Source of the DNA: Rhinopithecus roxellana
Lineage: Eukaryota > Chordata > Mammalia > Primates > Cercopithecidae
NCBI RefSeq assembly: GCF_007565055.1
Contig: NC_044551.1
Coordinates: forward strand, 91,542,089-91,606,088
Direction: 5' to 3'
DNA length: 64,000 nt
Numbering within the stretch: position 1 is the first letter of the stretch; each line of letters starts with the position of its first letter. The notes under the pieces were generated by a model. The model saw nothing but the letters and a program-made list of their open reading frames with translations. It did not search any database and was not told the origin of the DNA. Of this stretch, positions 1-10,633 are shown one piece after another. Position numbers and translations under genes: made by a program.

Positions 1-315
1 TAGAGAAGCAAATATGAAAATTACATCTAATTTCTCTTCAGAAGCCATATGGGTAAGAAGAGGGTAAAATGAAGTATTTAACATGTTGGGAGAAAAAAAA
101 AATGAACTTAGAACTCTGTACTCTGCAAAATTATTCTTCAAAAATGAAAGAGAAATAAACACTTTCTCAGACAAACATTGAGGGAATTTGCTACCAGTAG
201 ACATGCCTCTAAAGAAATGTTAAAAGTTCTTCATAGAGAAAAACTTGAGATATGTCAAAAACTTTCATCTACATAAAGAAAGGAAGAGTATTAGAGAAGA
301 AATAAAATAAAAACA
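1..315 (+). mobile_element. Old L1 fragment (ORF1 3' end and inter-ORF region)
   Basis: The sequence follows the L1 consensus for the C-terminal part of ORF1 and the bases after it. It has a run encoding a phenylalanine/lysine-rich stretch near 130-175 and an AAGAAAGGAAGAG block near 279-291. Stops break every frame, so it is dead. It is cut by the window start, and similarity fades near 315. Subfamily is probably L1M or L1PB; I cannot resolve which. Confidence 0.75.
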
Positions 316-1700
316 TGTGAAATGTATTCAGGAGCTTATAGATTTTACTGAACCTGGTCAGTTTTCCACAGGATAAGCAGTGAATTGTACTGCATCTTAA
401 CAGTATGTATTAGGATTCTTGCAGCACACAGGAAGATATATTTTACCAGATATTATTCGTCCAAGCTACTGAGCCCCAGGGGGAGGAAACTTGGGGTAGC
501 TGGCTAAACAGATCTAGAGAAAAAAACTGCTGTAGTCTCCATAATTCTTGTCTGGATTCAGACATTAGGTCAAGAGCTTTCCAAATTGCTGCACTTGCTG
601 TTCCATCCTCTGCTGAAAGACCAGGAATACAGCACATGTTGACAGCAAAAACAGGGATTTAAAGAATGTGAGAAGGCCTGGAAGAACACTAATGAAGAGC
701 AATGGGGAGGAGCTGGAGTTCCAAGGTACCAAACCACAGGAGATTTATCCCCCAAACAGGAGAGACTTGTGGCCTCCATCTTGGCTGTTTCTTCTCTCTT
801 CGTTTTATATTTCAGAAATGTATCCTTTAGTTTTGATGATTTGGTTCAGACTGAGATTGCAATGTGATTTCTGTTCTCCAACATAATTCTGTTTCTTTAT
901 CTCAGTTGGAGAATCAAATAGCATATTAATATGATACATTACACTAGATTTCACCTAGAGTGGGTAATAAAAGCTATTTTCCAACCTTTTCAGTCTGAGC
1001 TCAAATAAAGTTAATCTAATTTAATATGTCATCAATAAAAGTTGGTCTATGGGCCAATAATTATTTAGGGAAGAGGGATGGGGGGAAGTTTGAAGGATAA
1101 TTTAGAGGTTGGTTTGATTTAAGACAAGTTCAAGTTTAGCAATGCAATTTTGCTGCATCTACTATATATCTCTATGATGAGTGCATGGCAGAAAAACCAA
1201 CCTTTACATTTTCTATCTATAATTAATGAGTAGCTTCTAGCAGGGTTGGGGAGAGGAGAAAAGACTTGTGATTACAGGAGACCAGCTCACTTGAGTGATG
1301 TCAAATCTTCTAGAGGCCAATTTAAACCAGTCAGCATTCCCACTTGTATGTTCTGGGGTTTTGCTACTTTTTAAAGTCATGATAGGATGAAACCTAATTA
1401 GAAAGGAGGCAAAGAGACTAATGATAATATGATGGTTTAAATTACTAAAGCCAATTAATTATACACAATAAGTGCCACCAATAGTGGTAGTTTGGGGTTG
1501 CTAAGAAAGTGTTGATAGGATTGGGAGGGAGACTCAGCCCCAACATCTCCTTCTCTGTCTCTCCAGAGCAGGATCTCTCCCAAAGGTCTCTGCTCACAGA
1601 CAAAGTCCACCCCAGTGTGGCAGTCATAGTGAGAAATTCCAAGTATAGAAGCCTTAGCCCCACTAAGCATTCAGAATTCCATCCTGCTTCCCACTGAGTG
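316..1700. other. Unassigned AT-rich intergenic sequence
   Basis: I recognise no repeat family or gene here. Open frames are below 75 codons, overlap on both strands (for example near 1445-1697) and have no recognisable domain. It is most likely unique intergenic or intronic DNA. Confidence 0.5.
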
Positions 1701-2229
1701 AAGCCTAAGCTCTGAAGGCTTCTGACTCTCAGCCCTCTTCTCTCCTTCCTTGCCGCTTCATGAAGCGTGGCCTCCAGGAGAATGGACAGGGATTTGCAAT
1801 CCCATCCAGGGTGGGAGCAGGAAGTGAGAAGCAGTGGTAATCACACTGCGTGTCTCCCATTCCTACAATCCCCCCCTTCATGAATCCAGGTCAGCTAGCT
1901 GGAGATCATACTTAGTCTCCTGGCAAAGTGAGCCTGCTTCTACACCTCATCCTCTGACAGGGGCATTGTTTGGAATGGGCAGACGGCCTGGAACTGCAAC
2001 CCTACTGGACTTCGAGCATCACCCACTTCGCTAATTGCCCTACACGGCCTGTCAGAATGAACATCGTTTCTCCATTGACCCACATCCTAGGGCAAAGGTA
2101 TGTCTTCCCCATTCCTGATCTTTCCCTCAACTGGACATCACACAATCTGCTTGACCTGGTCTCCTAATAAAAGAATCTAAACAAAACACAGTTATTTTGT
2201 TAGGGATGTATTGTTTCCAACACCTTGGT
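1700..2229. other. Unassigned sequence, possible decayed LTR
   Basis: This block is richer in GC than its neighbours and ends near an AATAAA-containing segment (about 2166-2172), reminiscent of an ERV LTR R region. I cannot match it to a named family, so this is only a suggestion. Confidence 0.25.
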
Positions 2230-2389
2230 CAGTGGTTGTCAACCCTGATTATATGCACCTAAAATTTTAAAAAGAAAAAAAAAGCCAAGATCAGCCCCTG
2301 TCTCATGGGGATTATGAACTAAGTGGTCTGGGTGGAGCCAAGGCATTGGCATTTTTGCTGTGAAGTGCAGCCAGGGGTAAGAACAAGTG
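2230..2389 (+). mobile_element. MER5A (hAT-Charlie non-autonomous DNA transposon)
   Basis: It starts with the terminal motif CAGTGGTTGTCAACCCTG and ends with GCAGCCAGGGGTAAGAAC, matching the MER5A ends. The interior carries the diagnostic GGTCTGGG and GGCATTGGCATTTT blocks. The flanking 8-mers (2222-2229 and 2390-2397) agree at only 5 of 8 positions, as expected for an old hAT target duplication. It has no coding capacity. Confidence 0.85.
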
Positions 2390-3548
2390 ACTTAACTAGT
2401 TAAACTCCAAACCCTCTGACCCCGCCCCCCCAGAGCTCCCATGTTGGGAGGGCCACCTTTAGTGCCCCTTCAGTCTGTGCCCACTGGGTCTCTTGCTTCT
2501 AAATGATGAGCTCATGTACCAGTGGGGCATGCACCTGCTCCCCAAAGTGAGGCAATGTGATTATGGGCAGGACAAAACACAAGGAATGAAGAAATGACAA
2601 TGCTCCCTTTTGAAACACCTGATGGGACTACTGAAGCAATCAGAATGAGCGATTTGAACATTTCAGGTCTTGCCTTGTGCCAGAAAAACTGCAGTAGAAA
2701 ATTCACAAAGCTTGAAAGGGGTCTTGTGAGGCCCTTTTCTTCATGACCATTTTGCACAGATGAAAAGGAACCTAACTTTGCCAACTGCCAAAGGAAGACT
2801 CCAAAAGAAATTTCATCTAGTGACTCCAGAGTGTAGCTCTGTCACTGCCTAGAAAATCCTCTACTGAAGTTCCTCTGCAGAGGCTGCTGTGCTAGTTTCC
2901 TGGGGGGCAAGAAAGAGAGGAGCTCCAAAGCCCAGTCGCTTCATAGTAAATAACAGCATAGTTTTAGTTAGAAGAAATCACATTTTGCTTCAGTTTCTTT
3001 ATATTAATAAAATGTTGCCATATTAATAAAAAATTCATCCCACTACAAAGAAACTTTTCAAGATATTTTCTTAGAAAATGGCATAAGCCAATACAATAAC
3101 TTCTAAGTAACACCTGGAAACTGAAAAGCAAAGAAATGATAGTTGAACACAAAGATTCTAGACCCCTAATGTATCGATCCCCTATTTTCCACTAGCAACA
3201 TGCATTTCACCAATATTTGCTCACAGGATGAGAGAAGAAAATGACAAAGACACAGGAAAGGTACCATCGATAACGAATATGCTGTGTATTTTCTGAGAGT
3301 CGGTCAGGTAACCACCTAATGACCAACAAATTGTGCACCAGTTTCTTGTTCAAACAGTGTAAATATGTATATATATGCATACTATAGTGGAAATAAAAGT
3401 CATAAATCTTTTAAAATGAATCTATTCTTTCTTAAAATTAAAAAAAGAAAACTCCCGTGCTGGTTTTCTGGTTTTGATATTACATGGGAGTCACATGGAA
3501 TGTTACAATAGGAAATTGAGTGAAGGCTACACCAGGTCTCCCTGTACA
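2390..3548. other. Unassigned intergenic sequence
   Basis: No family or gene is recognised. It is AT-rich with scattered short open frames, the longest about 90 codons on the minus strand at 2512-2784, none with domain-like composition. Confidence 0.45.
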
Positions 3549-3571
3549 TTTTTTTTTTTTTTTTTTTTTTT
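3549..3571. repeat. Poly(T) tract, 23 bp
   Basis: This is an uninterrupted run of T. No Alu or L1 3' sequence adjoins it on either side, so it is not an obvious retroposon tail. Confidence 0.95.
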
Positions 3572-3712
3572 GCAAATTCCTATAGGCTTCTAATTATTCC
3601 AAAATAAAAAAAAGTTTAAAAGACAAAATGAAAGAAAAGAAACTCTACTCATAAAAGAAATAAAGTGGGGCCTTAGAAGGAAAGAAGACTATGCAAGAAC
3701 TGTACAGACCAT

Positions 3713-3983
3713 CAGTAGTAATAATAGAGATAGTAGTCGCAATTGTAGCAGCATCAGTAGTAACAGTAGCAGTAGTAGTAGTAACAGGCAGTAGTAGTAG
3801 CAGTAGTAGCAGTAGTAGTGGGCAGTAATAGCAGTAGTAGTAACAATAGCAGTAGTAATAGCAGCAGTAGTAACAGTAGCAATAGTAGTAGTTATAGCAG
3901 TAGCTTAACAGTAGCAGTAGTAGTAATAATAGCAGTACTATACCAGTAGCAGTAGTGATAGCAATGGACAGTAGCAGTAGTCG
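3713..3983 (+). repeat. Degenerate (AGT/AGC) trinucleotide array
   Basis: About 270 bp consists almost wholly of three-base units AGT, AGC and AAT in irregular order, with a few single-base interruptions and GGC units. On the opposite strand the units read ACT/GCT. The unit length stays close to 3 bp despite heavy substitution, indicating an old, much-mutated microsatellite rather than a recent pure expansion. Confidence 0.95.
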
Positions 3984-4689
3984 ATAGGAAATATTTATAT
4001 TCTCAAGCCACTGGAGCAGAGTGAAGAAGGAGCTATGCTACGTTGGAAGGGAAATGAATATCTTACTTAAATTTAAATCTATGTAGGATTTATCTCTCAT
4101 TATATTTGCTAAGAAGCAAGAAGCTTTCCATAATAATTCAGTCCTAAGCTATGTATTTCTCACCTGCTTTCCCCAGCACTCAATCTTCAGTTTGACAGTA
4201 CATGAAAATCTCAAAGCATGTGAAACCGTACATTATTCATTAAATCTACAGAATATGTTTGTTATCAGATATGGGGTTTATTTAGTTTACAAATGAGTTC
4301 CACCACCTGGTATCAACTGCCCCACACTATATTAGGCATGTGGGTTCTTCTATTCTGAAAGCTCCAGCCTCTCTGGGCCTTAGCTTTCTCCTTACAGGCC
4401 GGCTTGAAAATAACTACGCTAGCAGACTAAACCCAAACACAATTTAAATTTGCTTCCTTGTGAAGCATCTCCCACCATCAATCACACAGAGAGAGGCAAT
4501 GGAGCCGGAAATGGAAGCATCCCTAAGGTTCTGGAGATGCTCAGAACACAGAGTACCTGCCACATATGCTGCTCTAGACACAAAGGGCTCAGCAAAGGGC
4601 ACAACAGCCACGCCCTTTCTGTCCTCAAGAAAGAAAATCAGCACTGAACAAGATGATCTCAGGCAGGGCTCAAAACTACAGAGAAAATA
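3984..4689. other. Unassigned intergenic sequence
   Basis: I see no repeat family or gene. Overlapping frames of 65-83 codons at 4444-4695 on both strands have no recognisable domain. Confidence 0.4.
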
Positions 4690-4985
4690 AAACAAGGAAC
4701 GTGATAGAGAATGGTGGCTGGCAGAGGCCCTGGGTCAGAGATCTCTCTGCAGGGAAGCATTTGAGCAGAGACCCAAGAAACCACCAGGAGCAAGCCACAG
4801 GGAAGAATTTCCCAGAACAGGGAAATCAAAGTCCCTGATGTGAAAATCAGTCTGGGCTTTGTGATAAGCAGAAATAGGAAGGACTATAGCAGACAGAGGC
4901 AGAGAGGAAGGGAGGGGTCAGGTCATCAAGTCTCTGTGGTGGGTCAGGCATGGGGGTGTGACGAGGAGGCTTCAGTGAGAAAAGT
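4690..4985 (+). repeat. Ancient dispersed mammalian repeat, copy 1 (family not named)
   Basis: The order of motifs, TGATAGAGAATGGTGGCTGG, then a block ending in GAGCAGAGACCCAAGAAACC, then GGAAGAATTTCCCAG, follows a mammal-wide interspersed repeat whose other segments appear at 34430-35640 and 48740-49530. I know the consensus layout but not the library name. It is non-coding and heavily diverged. Confidence 0.55.
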
Positions 4986-5319
4986 TTCCAGTTTTCTGTT
5001 TTGAGGCATTAGCTGGAAGAGATACCACTTACTGGGCTTGAAGAAGAGAAGCCTAGGTCCAGTTTAGAACGTGTCAAGTATGGAGTGCTGCTAAGAGACC
5101 CTTCCTGCCCCAGGTCTCTGGGTCTGTGGGCCAGGATAGCCCAGAGTCCCCCCTTGCAGGGATCACCCACTGCAGCCATTCCCCTCTAGAGCCTGGGAAG
5201 CTGATGCAGATGCCTAAGCTCTCAGGACCCACCAACCCCTCCCCAGCCTCTGCCTTGCCCTTCTCCCCTGAGCCTGGGCCAACCACTAATCCCCATATGT
5301 GAGTGTCCTGTTCCTCTGT

Positions 5320-5515
5320 GGAGTCTGTATCAATTCCTATGGCTTCTGTCACAAACTGCCACACAGTAGCTTAAACCAACCCAAATCTGTGTTATAATTC
5401 TGGAGGTCAAAAATCCCAAATGCACCACCCTGGGCTAAGATCCAATGTTCCTTCTGGAGACTCCAGATGGAGACATGGGCATCTTTGAAGGGGCTGTTAC
5501 TCTATCCATGACAAT
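5320..5515 (-). mobile_element. MLT1-type LTR fragment (ERVL-MaLR)
   Basis: On the plus strand it reads as the reverse complement of an MLT1 LTR: a CACAAACTGCCACACAGTAG-like block near 5350, TTCTGGAGGTCAAAAATC at 5399-5416, CCTTCTGGAGACTCC near 5450 and the terminal block near 5485-5512. The middle of the LTR is deleted, leaving about 195 bp of the usual 400-500. Confidence 0.75.
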
Positions 5516-5769
5516 ACCCTAAATCTTCTTCCTCACACTGCAGGTTATTTCTCATTCTCTATCCTACCACAGGTTTTTTTACTGGGAAAAAAATCAGACA
5601 GAACCAGTTCTGGGCAGGAATGGAAGATAGGAAAAGAAGAAACACAGGAAGAAATCACACGCTGAAATTAACAACCGAAATTACTATACAACCACAAAAT
5701 CGTAAAAAAAAAAAAATGGATACTTACAATCCAAACCAAAGTTTCACAAACATGTGTTAAAAACTTTAC
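5516..5769. other. Unassigned A-rich sequence
   Basis: It includes a 13-bp A run at about 5704-5716. No family is recognised. Confidence 0.4.
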
Positions 5770-6170
5770 ACCAGTTAAATTCAATTGAGTTTAACTGAGC
5801 AAAGAACAATTCATGAATCGGGCAGCTCTGGAACCAGAATAGGTTCAGAGAGGCTGCAGTGTGGCTGCGTGGTCGAAGGCTCATGGACAGAAAATGGAAG
5901 TGGGTACAGAAACAGCCAATTGTTTCCAGCTTGGTAGCTTGGTGTTTGCCTTATTTGAACATGGTTTCAATAGTTGGCTGCCTTTTGCCAAAACTTGGTG
6001 ACTGGCCAGAGCTAAGTGATTGGCACAAGAGTAGGTTACGGTCTGTTTCCACATCCAGTTAGGTTATGGTCTACTATGTACAGAGAGACCTTTAGGCTGA
6101 ACCTAAAATATGTAAGGAACCAGCTTTAGACTAGACTTAATTTAACACATGTATTAGGGTATAGGCCCAG
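5770..6170 (-). repeat. Dispersed repeat-like sequence, family not named
   Basis: The stretch around 5780-6120, with AACTGAGCAAAGAACAATTC and GGTTCAGAGAGGCTGC, follows a consensus I have met in many primate loci. It is probably an LTR or old LINE-derived repeat, but I cannot place it in a family. The orientation is uncertain. Confidence 0.35.
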
Positions 6171-7393
6171 TGTGCACAATTCAAGATTAAGACATACATA
6201 AGACTGCTGATATCAAGTTCATGATCAATTTATGCACAGTTAAACAGATTCAGTGCCTTTGGGATTGAAGATGGAAAAGAGGCACACACTGGGTGTTGGC
6301 TTCCATTCAGTGAAACACCAGGAGCTGGGTACCAAAGCAGCACCACTGTATACTGTGCCTCCCTGGGATCTGGGCAGGGCCCCTGCACAGAAAGCATGTC
6401 TGTGGCAGGGATGGGAGTTGTTACTTAAGAATAAAAGTAGCCTAAGGACCTGCCTGGCCTCCCCTGGCCCAGCAGAACTGAGATGCGGTGGCAGGCACAC
6501 TCTCCTGGGAACTCTCAGATAGGTCATGACTGTTGTCCCCTCCCTGGGGGAGCCATGGGTCTCTCCTCCTCCAGCTTATGAGCTCTCGAACCCCATGTGT
6601 AGGAAGCAGCTCCTCTGGGAAAATGGTAGATGGACATCGCATTAAATATACGACCAGCAGCCAATGCCATGTGGCATGCCATCCACCTCGGCTCCATCCC
6701 TCTCTCCATGACCACCGCTTCTGCTCTTCCATATTCTTCCCAACCCTCCTGCTCACAGCACCACCACCTTCCACCTCCCTCCAGCATGAAAGATTTTGAA
6801 AATGGGAACTTGCCTCCTGCTAGGGTTATGATGAATAACATTTTCAATCACAACACATTTCAATCACAAGGAAAATAGCTTTAGAGGATCCCCAAGGAGT
6901 AGGAGAAGGTGAAGAAAAAGCATATTCATACAAGTTAGATTACCTATTTTTTTAAAAAAAGAAAGTTGCCAATGAGAAAATGGGACTCCTTTTGAGCCAC
7001 TAAAATGTTAATGTTTGCGCATACCTAAAGAGCTATGGATTCCTAATCTTTCTTCCTCACAACAGTAACATGCTTCGGGGTTTAGAGAGCTGCAGTCTGA
7101 AGGCCACACCCCTGGGGACAGCACCACAGCTTAACCCTAAGTAGTCCTATTGGCAGAAACTAAATTGGAAGATTCTGGATGCCTGCAGCCTAGTAGGATG
7201 GCAGGGTTCAGTCACTGGAAAACTGTCACATATGTGTCTTTGAGGCTTCCCCTCAAGGTGTGCAGAACTCATCTAGAAGGACATACAGCTGAGGTTTGAT
7301 CAAGTTCATGGTATGTGCTGTATGAACTGCTCTTGCCTGCTTTCTGTAGAGAGCAAATTCTGTTCACGACTTGCTTTCACTACAAACTAGTAG
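6171..7393. other. Unassigned intergenic sequence
   Basis: Overlapping open frames of 82-110 codons occur on both strands at 6240-6878. Their mutual overlap and lack of domains argue against coding. No repeats are recognised. Confidence 0.4.
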
Positions 7394-7398
7394 CAAGG

Positions 7399-7521
7399 TG
7401 TATTAGTTAGGGTTCTCTAGAGAAACAGAACTAAGAGGAGAGAGAGAGAGAGAGACAAAGAGAGAAAGGCAGAGAGAGAGAGAGGCAGAGAGAGAGAGGC
7501 AGAGAGAGAGAGAGGCAGAGA

Positions 7522-7558
<37 letters not shown>

Positions 7559-7920
7559 GTTTATTAAGTAGTATTAACTTATACAATCACAAGGTCCCAC
7601 AATAGGCCATCTACAAGCTGAGGAGCAAGGAAGCCACTCCAGGTTCCAACGCTGAAGAACCTGGAGTCCTATGTCGGAGGGCAGGAAGCATCCAGCACAG
7701 GAGAAAGATGTAGGCTGGGAGGCTAAGCTGGTCTAACCTTTTCACGTTTTTCTGCCTGCTTTATATTTACTGGCAGCTGATTAATTGGTGCCCACCCAGA
7801 TTAAGGGTGGGTCTGCCTTCCCCAGTCCACTGACTCAAATGTTAATTTCCTTTGGCTACACCCTCACAGACACACCCAGGATCAATACAACCAAGTTGAC
7901 ACTCAGTACTAATCATCACA
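7399..7920 (-). mobile_element. MLT2-type solo LTR (ERVL), intact ends
   Basis: The plus strand reads as the reverse complement of an MLT2 LTR: TGTATTAGTTAGGGTTCTC at the start and an AATCATCACA end. The flanking pentamers CAAGG at 7394-7398 and 7921-7925 are identical, a perfect 5-bp ERV target-site duplication. This shows a solo LTR left by recombination between the two LTRs of a provirus. The GA array lies at its tail-proximal side. Confidence 0.9.
7437..7558. repeat. (GA)n-rich microsatellite inside the MLT2 LTR
   Basis: About 120 bp of GAGA repeats are broken by regular GGCA interruptions, giving a higher-order period of AGAGGCAG blocks. MLT2 LTRs normally carry a short CT/TA-rich patch here, so this copy has an expanded version. 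Confidence 0.95.
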
Positions 7921-7925
7921 CAAGG

Positions 7926-8313
7926 TGTGAGGGCATAACTAACCATCAACCACCTCTTACTGTTGACCAGACAATTGCCAAGCAAGGAACACGTCAGAGC
8001 TGGGCGTGGGGCATCAAGTTCAGGGCAGTCCTCAGCGGGGATATTTAGTGAGTGTCTACCATGTGCCAAGCCCGGGTTACTGAAATGGATGACAGGACTG
8101 TCCTTCTCTTTCAAGGGGCTCCCTTTTCTGTAGTTCAGTGGTTATGTGGCCTTGCCAGGCTGACCAGAACAAACGCCAATGCTACCATTTCCTAGAAAGC
8201 CAGTGTGAGCAACTGTCTGGACAGCACACACTATTGAAGGCCCCAGTGATGGCCCAAAGAAGGCACTGCCTACAAGCGGTGCCCAGACAATCCCTGATCT
8301 CCTGGCCCTGGGT
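7926..8313. other. Unassigned sequence with weak LINE/MIR-like patch
   Basis: The bases around 8045-8070 resemble the common GAGTGTCTACCATGTGCCA motif of ancient L2/MIR-related repeats. The rest is unassigned. Confidence 0.35.
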
Positions 8314-8367
8314 GATCACCCCGGGATGAAAGCTCTGGGGAATCACTCCTGGATGAAAGCTCTGGGG
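8314..8367 (+). repeat. 27-bp tandem duplication
   Basis: Units 8314-8340 and 8341-8367 match at 24 of 27 positions and both end in GGATGAAAGCTCTGGGG. The second unit abuts the Alu target-site duplication. Confidence 0.9.
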
Positions 8368-8374
8368 AAAGACC

Positions 8375-8673
8375 TTTTTTTTTTTTTTTTTTGAGATGGA
8401 GTCTTGCTACATTGCCCAGGCTGGAGTACAGTGGCACGATCTCAGCTCACTGCAACCTCCGCTTCCTGGGTTCAAGCAATTCTCCTGCCTCAGCCTCCCA
8501 AGTAGCTGGGACTACAGGCATGTACTACCATTCCTGGCTAATTTTTTATATTTGTAGTAGAGACGGGGTTTCACCATGTTAGCCAGGATGGTCTCGCTCT
8601 CCTGACCTCGTGATCCGCCTACCTCGGCCTCCCAAAGTGCTGGGATTACATGCATAACCCACTGCACCTGGCT
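8375..8673 (-). mobile_element. Alu (AluY/Sc-like), minus strand
   Basis: It is a full-length Alu in reverse orientation: a T run at 8375-8392, then the right and left monomers, ending CACTGCACCTGGCT. Internal positions GTTAGCCAGGATGGTCTCG and CTCGTGATCCGCC are features of younger Alus (AluY or AluSc). A 10-bp target-site duplication GGGAAAGACC lies at 8365-8374 and 8674-8683. Confidence 0.95.
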
Positions 8674-8779
8674 GGGAAAGACCATTTTTACAGGCAGTGC
8701 ACACCCGCCAGTGCCTGAAGGCCTTGGGTCCTCAACAATGCATTATTATAAATCTCCATGGCTCACAAGGTTTTAATAC

Positions 8780-9045
8780 TGCACAAGCTTACCAGAGGAG
8801 ATTGTCACAAGTTCACAAGAGGAGAATAGATATGTGTGTACAGAGGCTAAATGGGAGCTTACAAGATGAGAATTCACACAAGCTTACAGGAAAATATACA
8901 CACAGACTCACACGGAGAGATGCACAAGGCTCACACAGAGAGACACATGAGGCTCACGCAGAGAGACGCATGAGGCTCACATGGAGATTGTACATTGACT
9001 CACATGGAGACAGGCACATGTGCTCACACGGAGAGATGCTCACAA
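8780..9045 (+). repeat. 23-bp minisatellite with degenerate upstream part
   Basis: Clear units start at 8907, 8930, 8953, 8976 and 8999 with spacing 23, 23, 23 and 23 bp. The core is CTCACACAGAGAGACACATGA. A partial sixth unit starts at 9023. Upstream from about 8780, decayed CACAAGCTTAC-like motifs suggest an older extension. A 143-codon frame runs across it (8697-9128), but because 23 is not a multiple of 3 each unit is read in a different frame, so coding is unlikely. Confidence 0.85.
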
Positions 9046-9389
9046 CTGTTGGGTTCCTTAGAGGCCATCTTACCCAACTCAGTGTACAGAAGGAGAATGG
9101 GGCCAGGGAGATTAATGTCTTACTCTAGACAACCTGGCCATTTCAGGACAGTCCTAGAATTGGAGATCATGGTCATCTGACAAAATGTGTTGTTTTCTAA
9201 TCTCCATTCATACTAAAAAATTACTAAGGCACAATTTCACCCAGGGATGCTTCTGGCTTTGTGTACAAGCCGGACAAGGAGCACTGGACTGAACTCTACA
9301 GCTCCAGGGCAGTTTCCTCAGGGCTGCCTGTTGGCTGACAAAGGAGCATCAGACAGTCCTTTTATAAGATAACTCTCTCAGCAGTCTCA
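9046..9389. other. Unassigned sequence
   Basis: No repeat family or gene is recognised in this stretch. Confidence 0.4.
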
Positions 9390-9587
9390 CATTGGCCCAC
9401 TCCAGGCCAGGGTACTCCCCACTAAGTATTTATTGCCGGCTACTTTCAGGATGTTCCGGTCCTGCTCACATCTCCTTGGTTAGAACACCTGTCCTCACCC
9501 CCAACCACAGTAGGGTCACTCTCGCCCTCAGCCCCCATGCCTCCTCCTTTTGTTTTCCTCTTAGTGTTTATGCTACATGGTATTTTA

Positions 9588-9622
<35 letters not shown>

Positions 9623-10035
9623 TAGAGTCTCGCTCTACCACCCAGGCTGGAGTGTAGTGGCACAATCTCAGCTCACTGCAACCTCCGCCTCCCGGATTCA
9701 AGTGATTCTCCTGCCTCAGCCTCTCCAGTAGCTAAGATACCGGCACATACTACTACACCTGGCTAAGTTTTAAAATATTTTTGGTAGAGATGGGGTTTCA
9801 CCATGTTGGCCAGGCAGGTCTGGAAATCCTGACCTCAAGAGATCAGCCAACCTTGGCCTCCCAAAGTGCTGGGATTGGTATTTTACTTTTTGTGCCTTAT
9901 CTTCTTTACTATCTAGAATGTTCTCTGGGAGAGGGTAGAAAGAGAGGCTAGTTTGCTTGCTGCTTTATTCTTAGTGCCTAGAACAAAGCGTGGCATGTAG
10001 TAGACAATCAGCACAGCATGAATAAAATAATGAGT
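9390..10035 (+). mobile_element. L2 LINE 3' fragment, split by an Alu
   Basis: The right part (9887-10035) carries the typical L2 3' signature: TCTAGAATGTTCTCTGGGAG, then a TTAGTGCCTAGAACA block, GGCATGTAGTAGACAATCA and a terminal GAATAAAATAATGAG. The left part (9390-9577) is pyrimidine-rich in the manner of upstream L2 sequence. The Alu at 9589-9875 interrupts it. Confidence 0.6.
9589..9875 (-). mobile_element. Alu, minus strand, slightly 5'-truncated
   Basis: A long T run (about 30 bp, 9590-9619) leads into a reverse Alu of AluS type. The element ends at GTGCTGGGATT, so about 25 bp of the Alu 5' end are missing. The 11-bp target-site duplication TGGTATTTTAC at 9578-9588 and 9876-9886 is perfect, so the truncation happened at insertion. 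Confidence 0.95.
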
Positions 10036-10292
10036 TAAACACACTTTATTTCTAAATGCAAATATTGCTCTGTTTTGTTTGCAAAAGGCTACCTTGAAGG
10101 ACGTAGGTTGTTACATTTAAAAAAAAAATTCTGGTGAGTTTCCAGAAAACAATGATCTTGTATCTTTATAACTCACTATGGTTCCTGGAACTGTAATCAT
10201 AGAATAAATGAATGATTACTGAATGGGTAAGGAAGAGGAAACACGCATTAGTTTCTCTGTGATCTTGCCACCAGCAAATTAGGCTTTCATAT
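10036..10292. other. Unassigned AT-rich sequence
   Basis: No family or gene is recognised. Confidence 0.4.
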
Positions 10293-10306
10293 GTCCATCT
10301 GCCTGT

Positions 10307-10633
10307 CTGGGCTCAGTGGCTCAGGCCTGTAATCCCAACACAGGTGATTACTGTGAGGCCAAGGCAGGCAGATCACTTGAGGTCAGGAGTTCGAAACCAG
10401 CCTGGCCAATATGGTGAAATCCCATCTCTACTAAAAATACAAATAAAGAAAGAAATAAAATTAGCCAGGCATGGTGGGTGGTGTGCACCTGTAATCCTAG
10501 CTACTCTGGAGGCTGAGGCAGGAGAATCACTTGAGCCTGGGAGGCAGAGGTTGCAGTGAGCCGAGATAGTGCCACTGTACTCTAGCCAGTGCAACAGAGT
10601 GAGACTCTGTCCAAAAGAAACAACAACAACAAA
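10307..10633 (+). mobile_element. Alu (AluS), plus strand
   Basis: It is a full-length Alu with both monomers and a middle A-rich linker enlarged by GAAAGAAATAAA-type bases. The usual GCTTTGGGAGGCC block near 10335-10360 is replaced by an odd CAGGTGATTACTGTGAGGCC. The tail is (CAA)n. An imperfect target duplication lies at 10293-10306 and 10634-10646. Confidence 0.93.

Noticed and set aside
3549..3571. Poly(T) as the tail of a minus-strand retroposon
   Set aside because: The bases to its right do not match any Alu, L1 or processed-transcript 3' end that I recognise.
8907..9045. CRISPR-like array of 23-bp direct repeats
   Set aside because: Units are contiguous with no unique spacers, and the genome is a primate; it is a minisatellite.
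8697..9128. 143-codon frame with repetitive His/Arg-rich protein
   Set aside because: It is produced by the 23-bp minisatellite; the unit length is not a multiple of three and there is no domain or start context.
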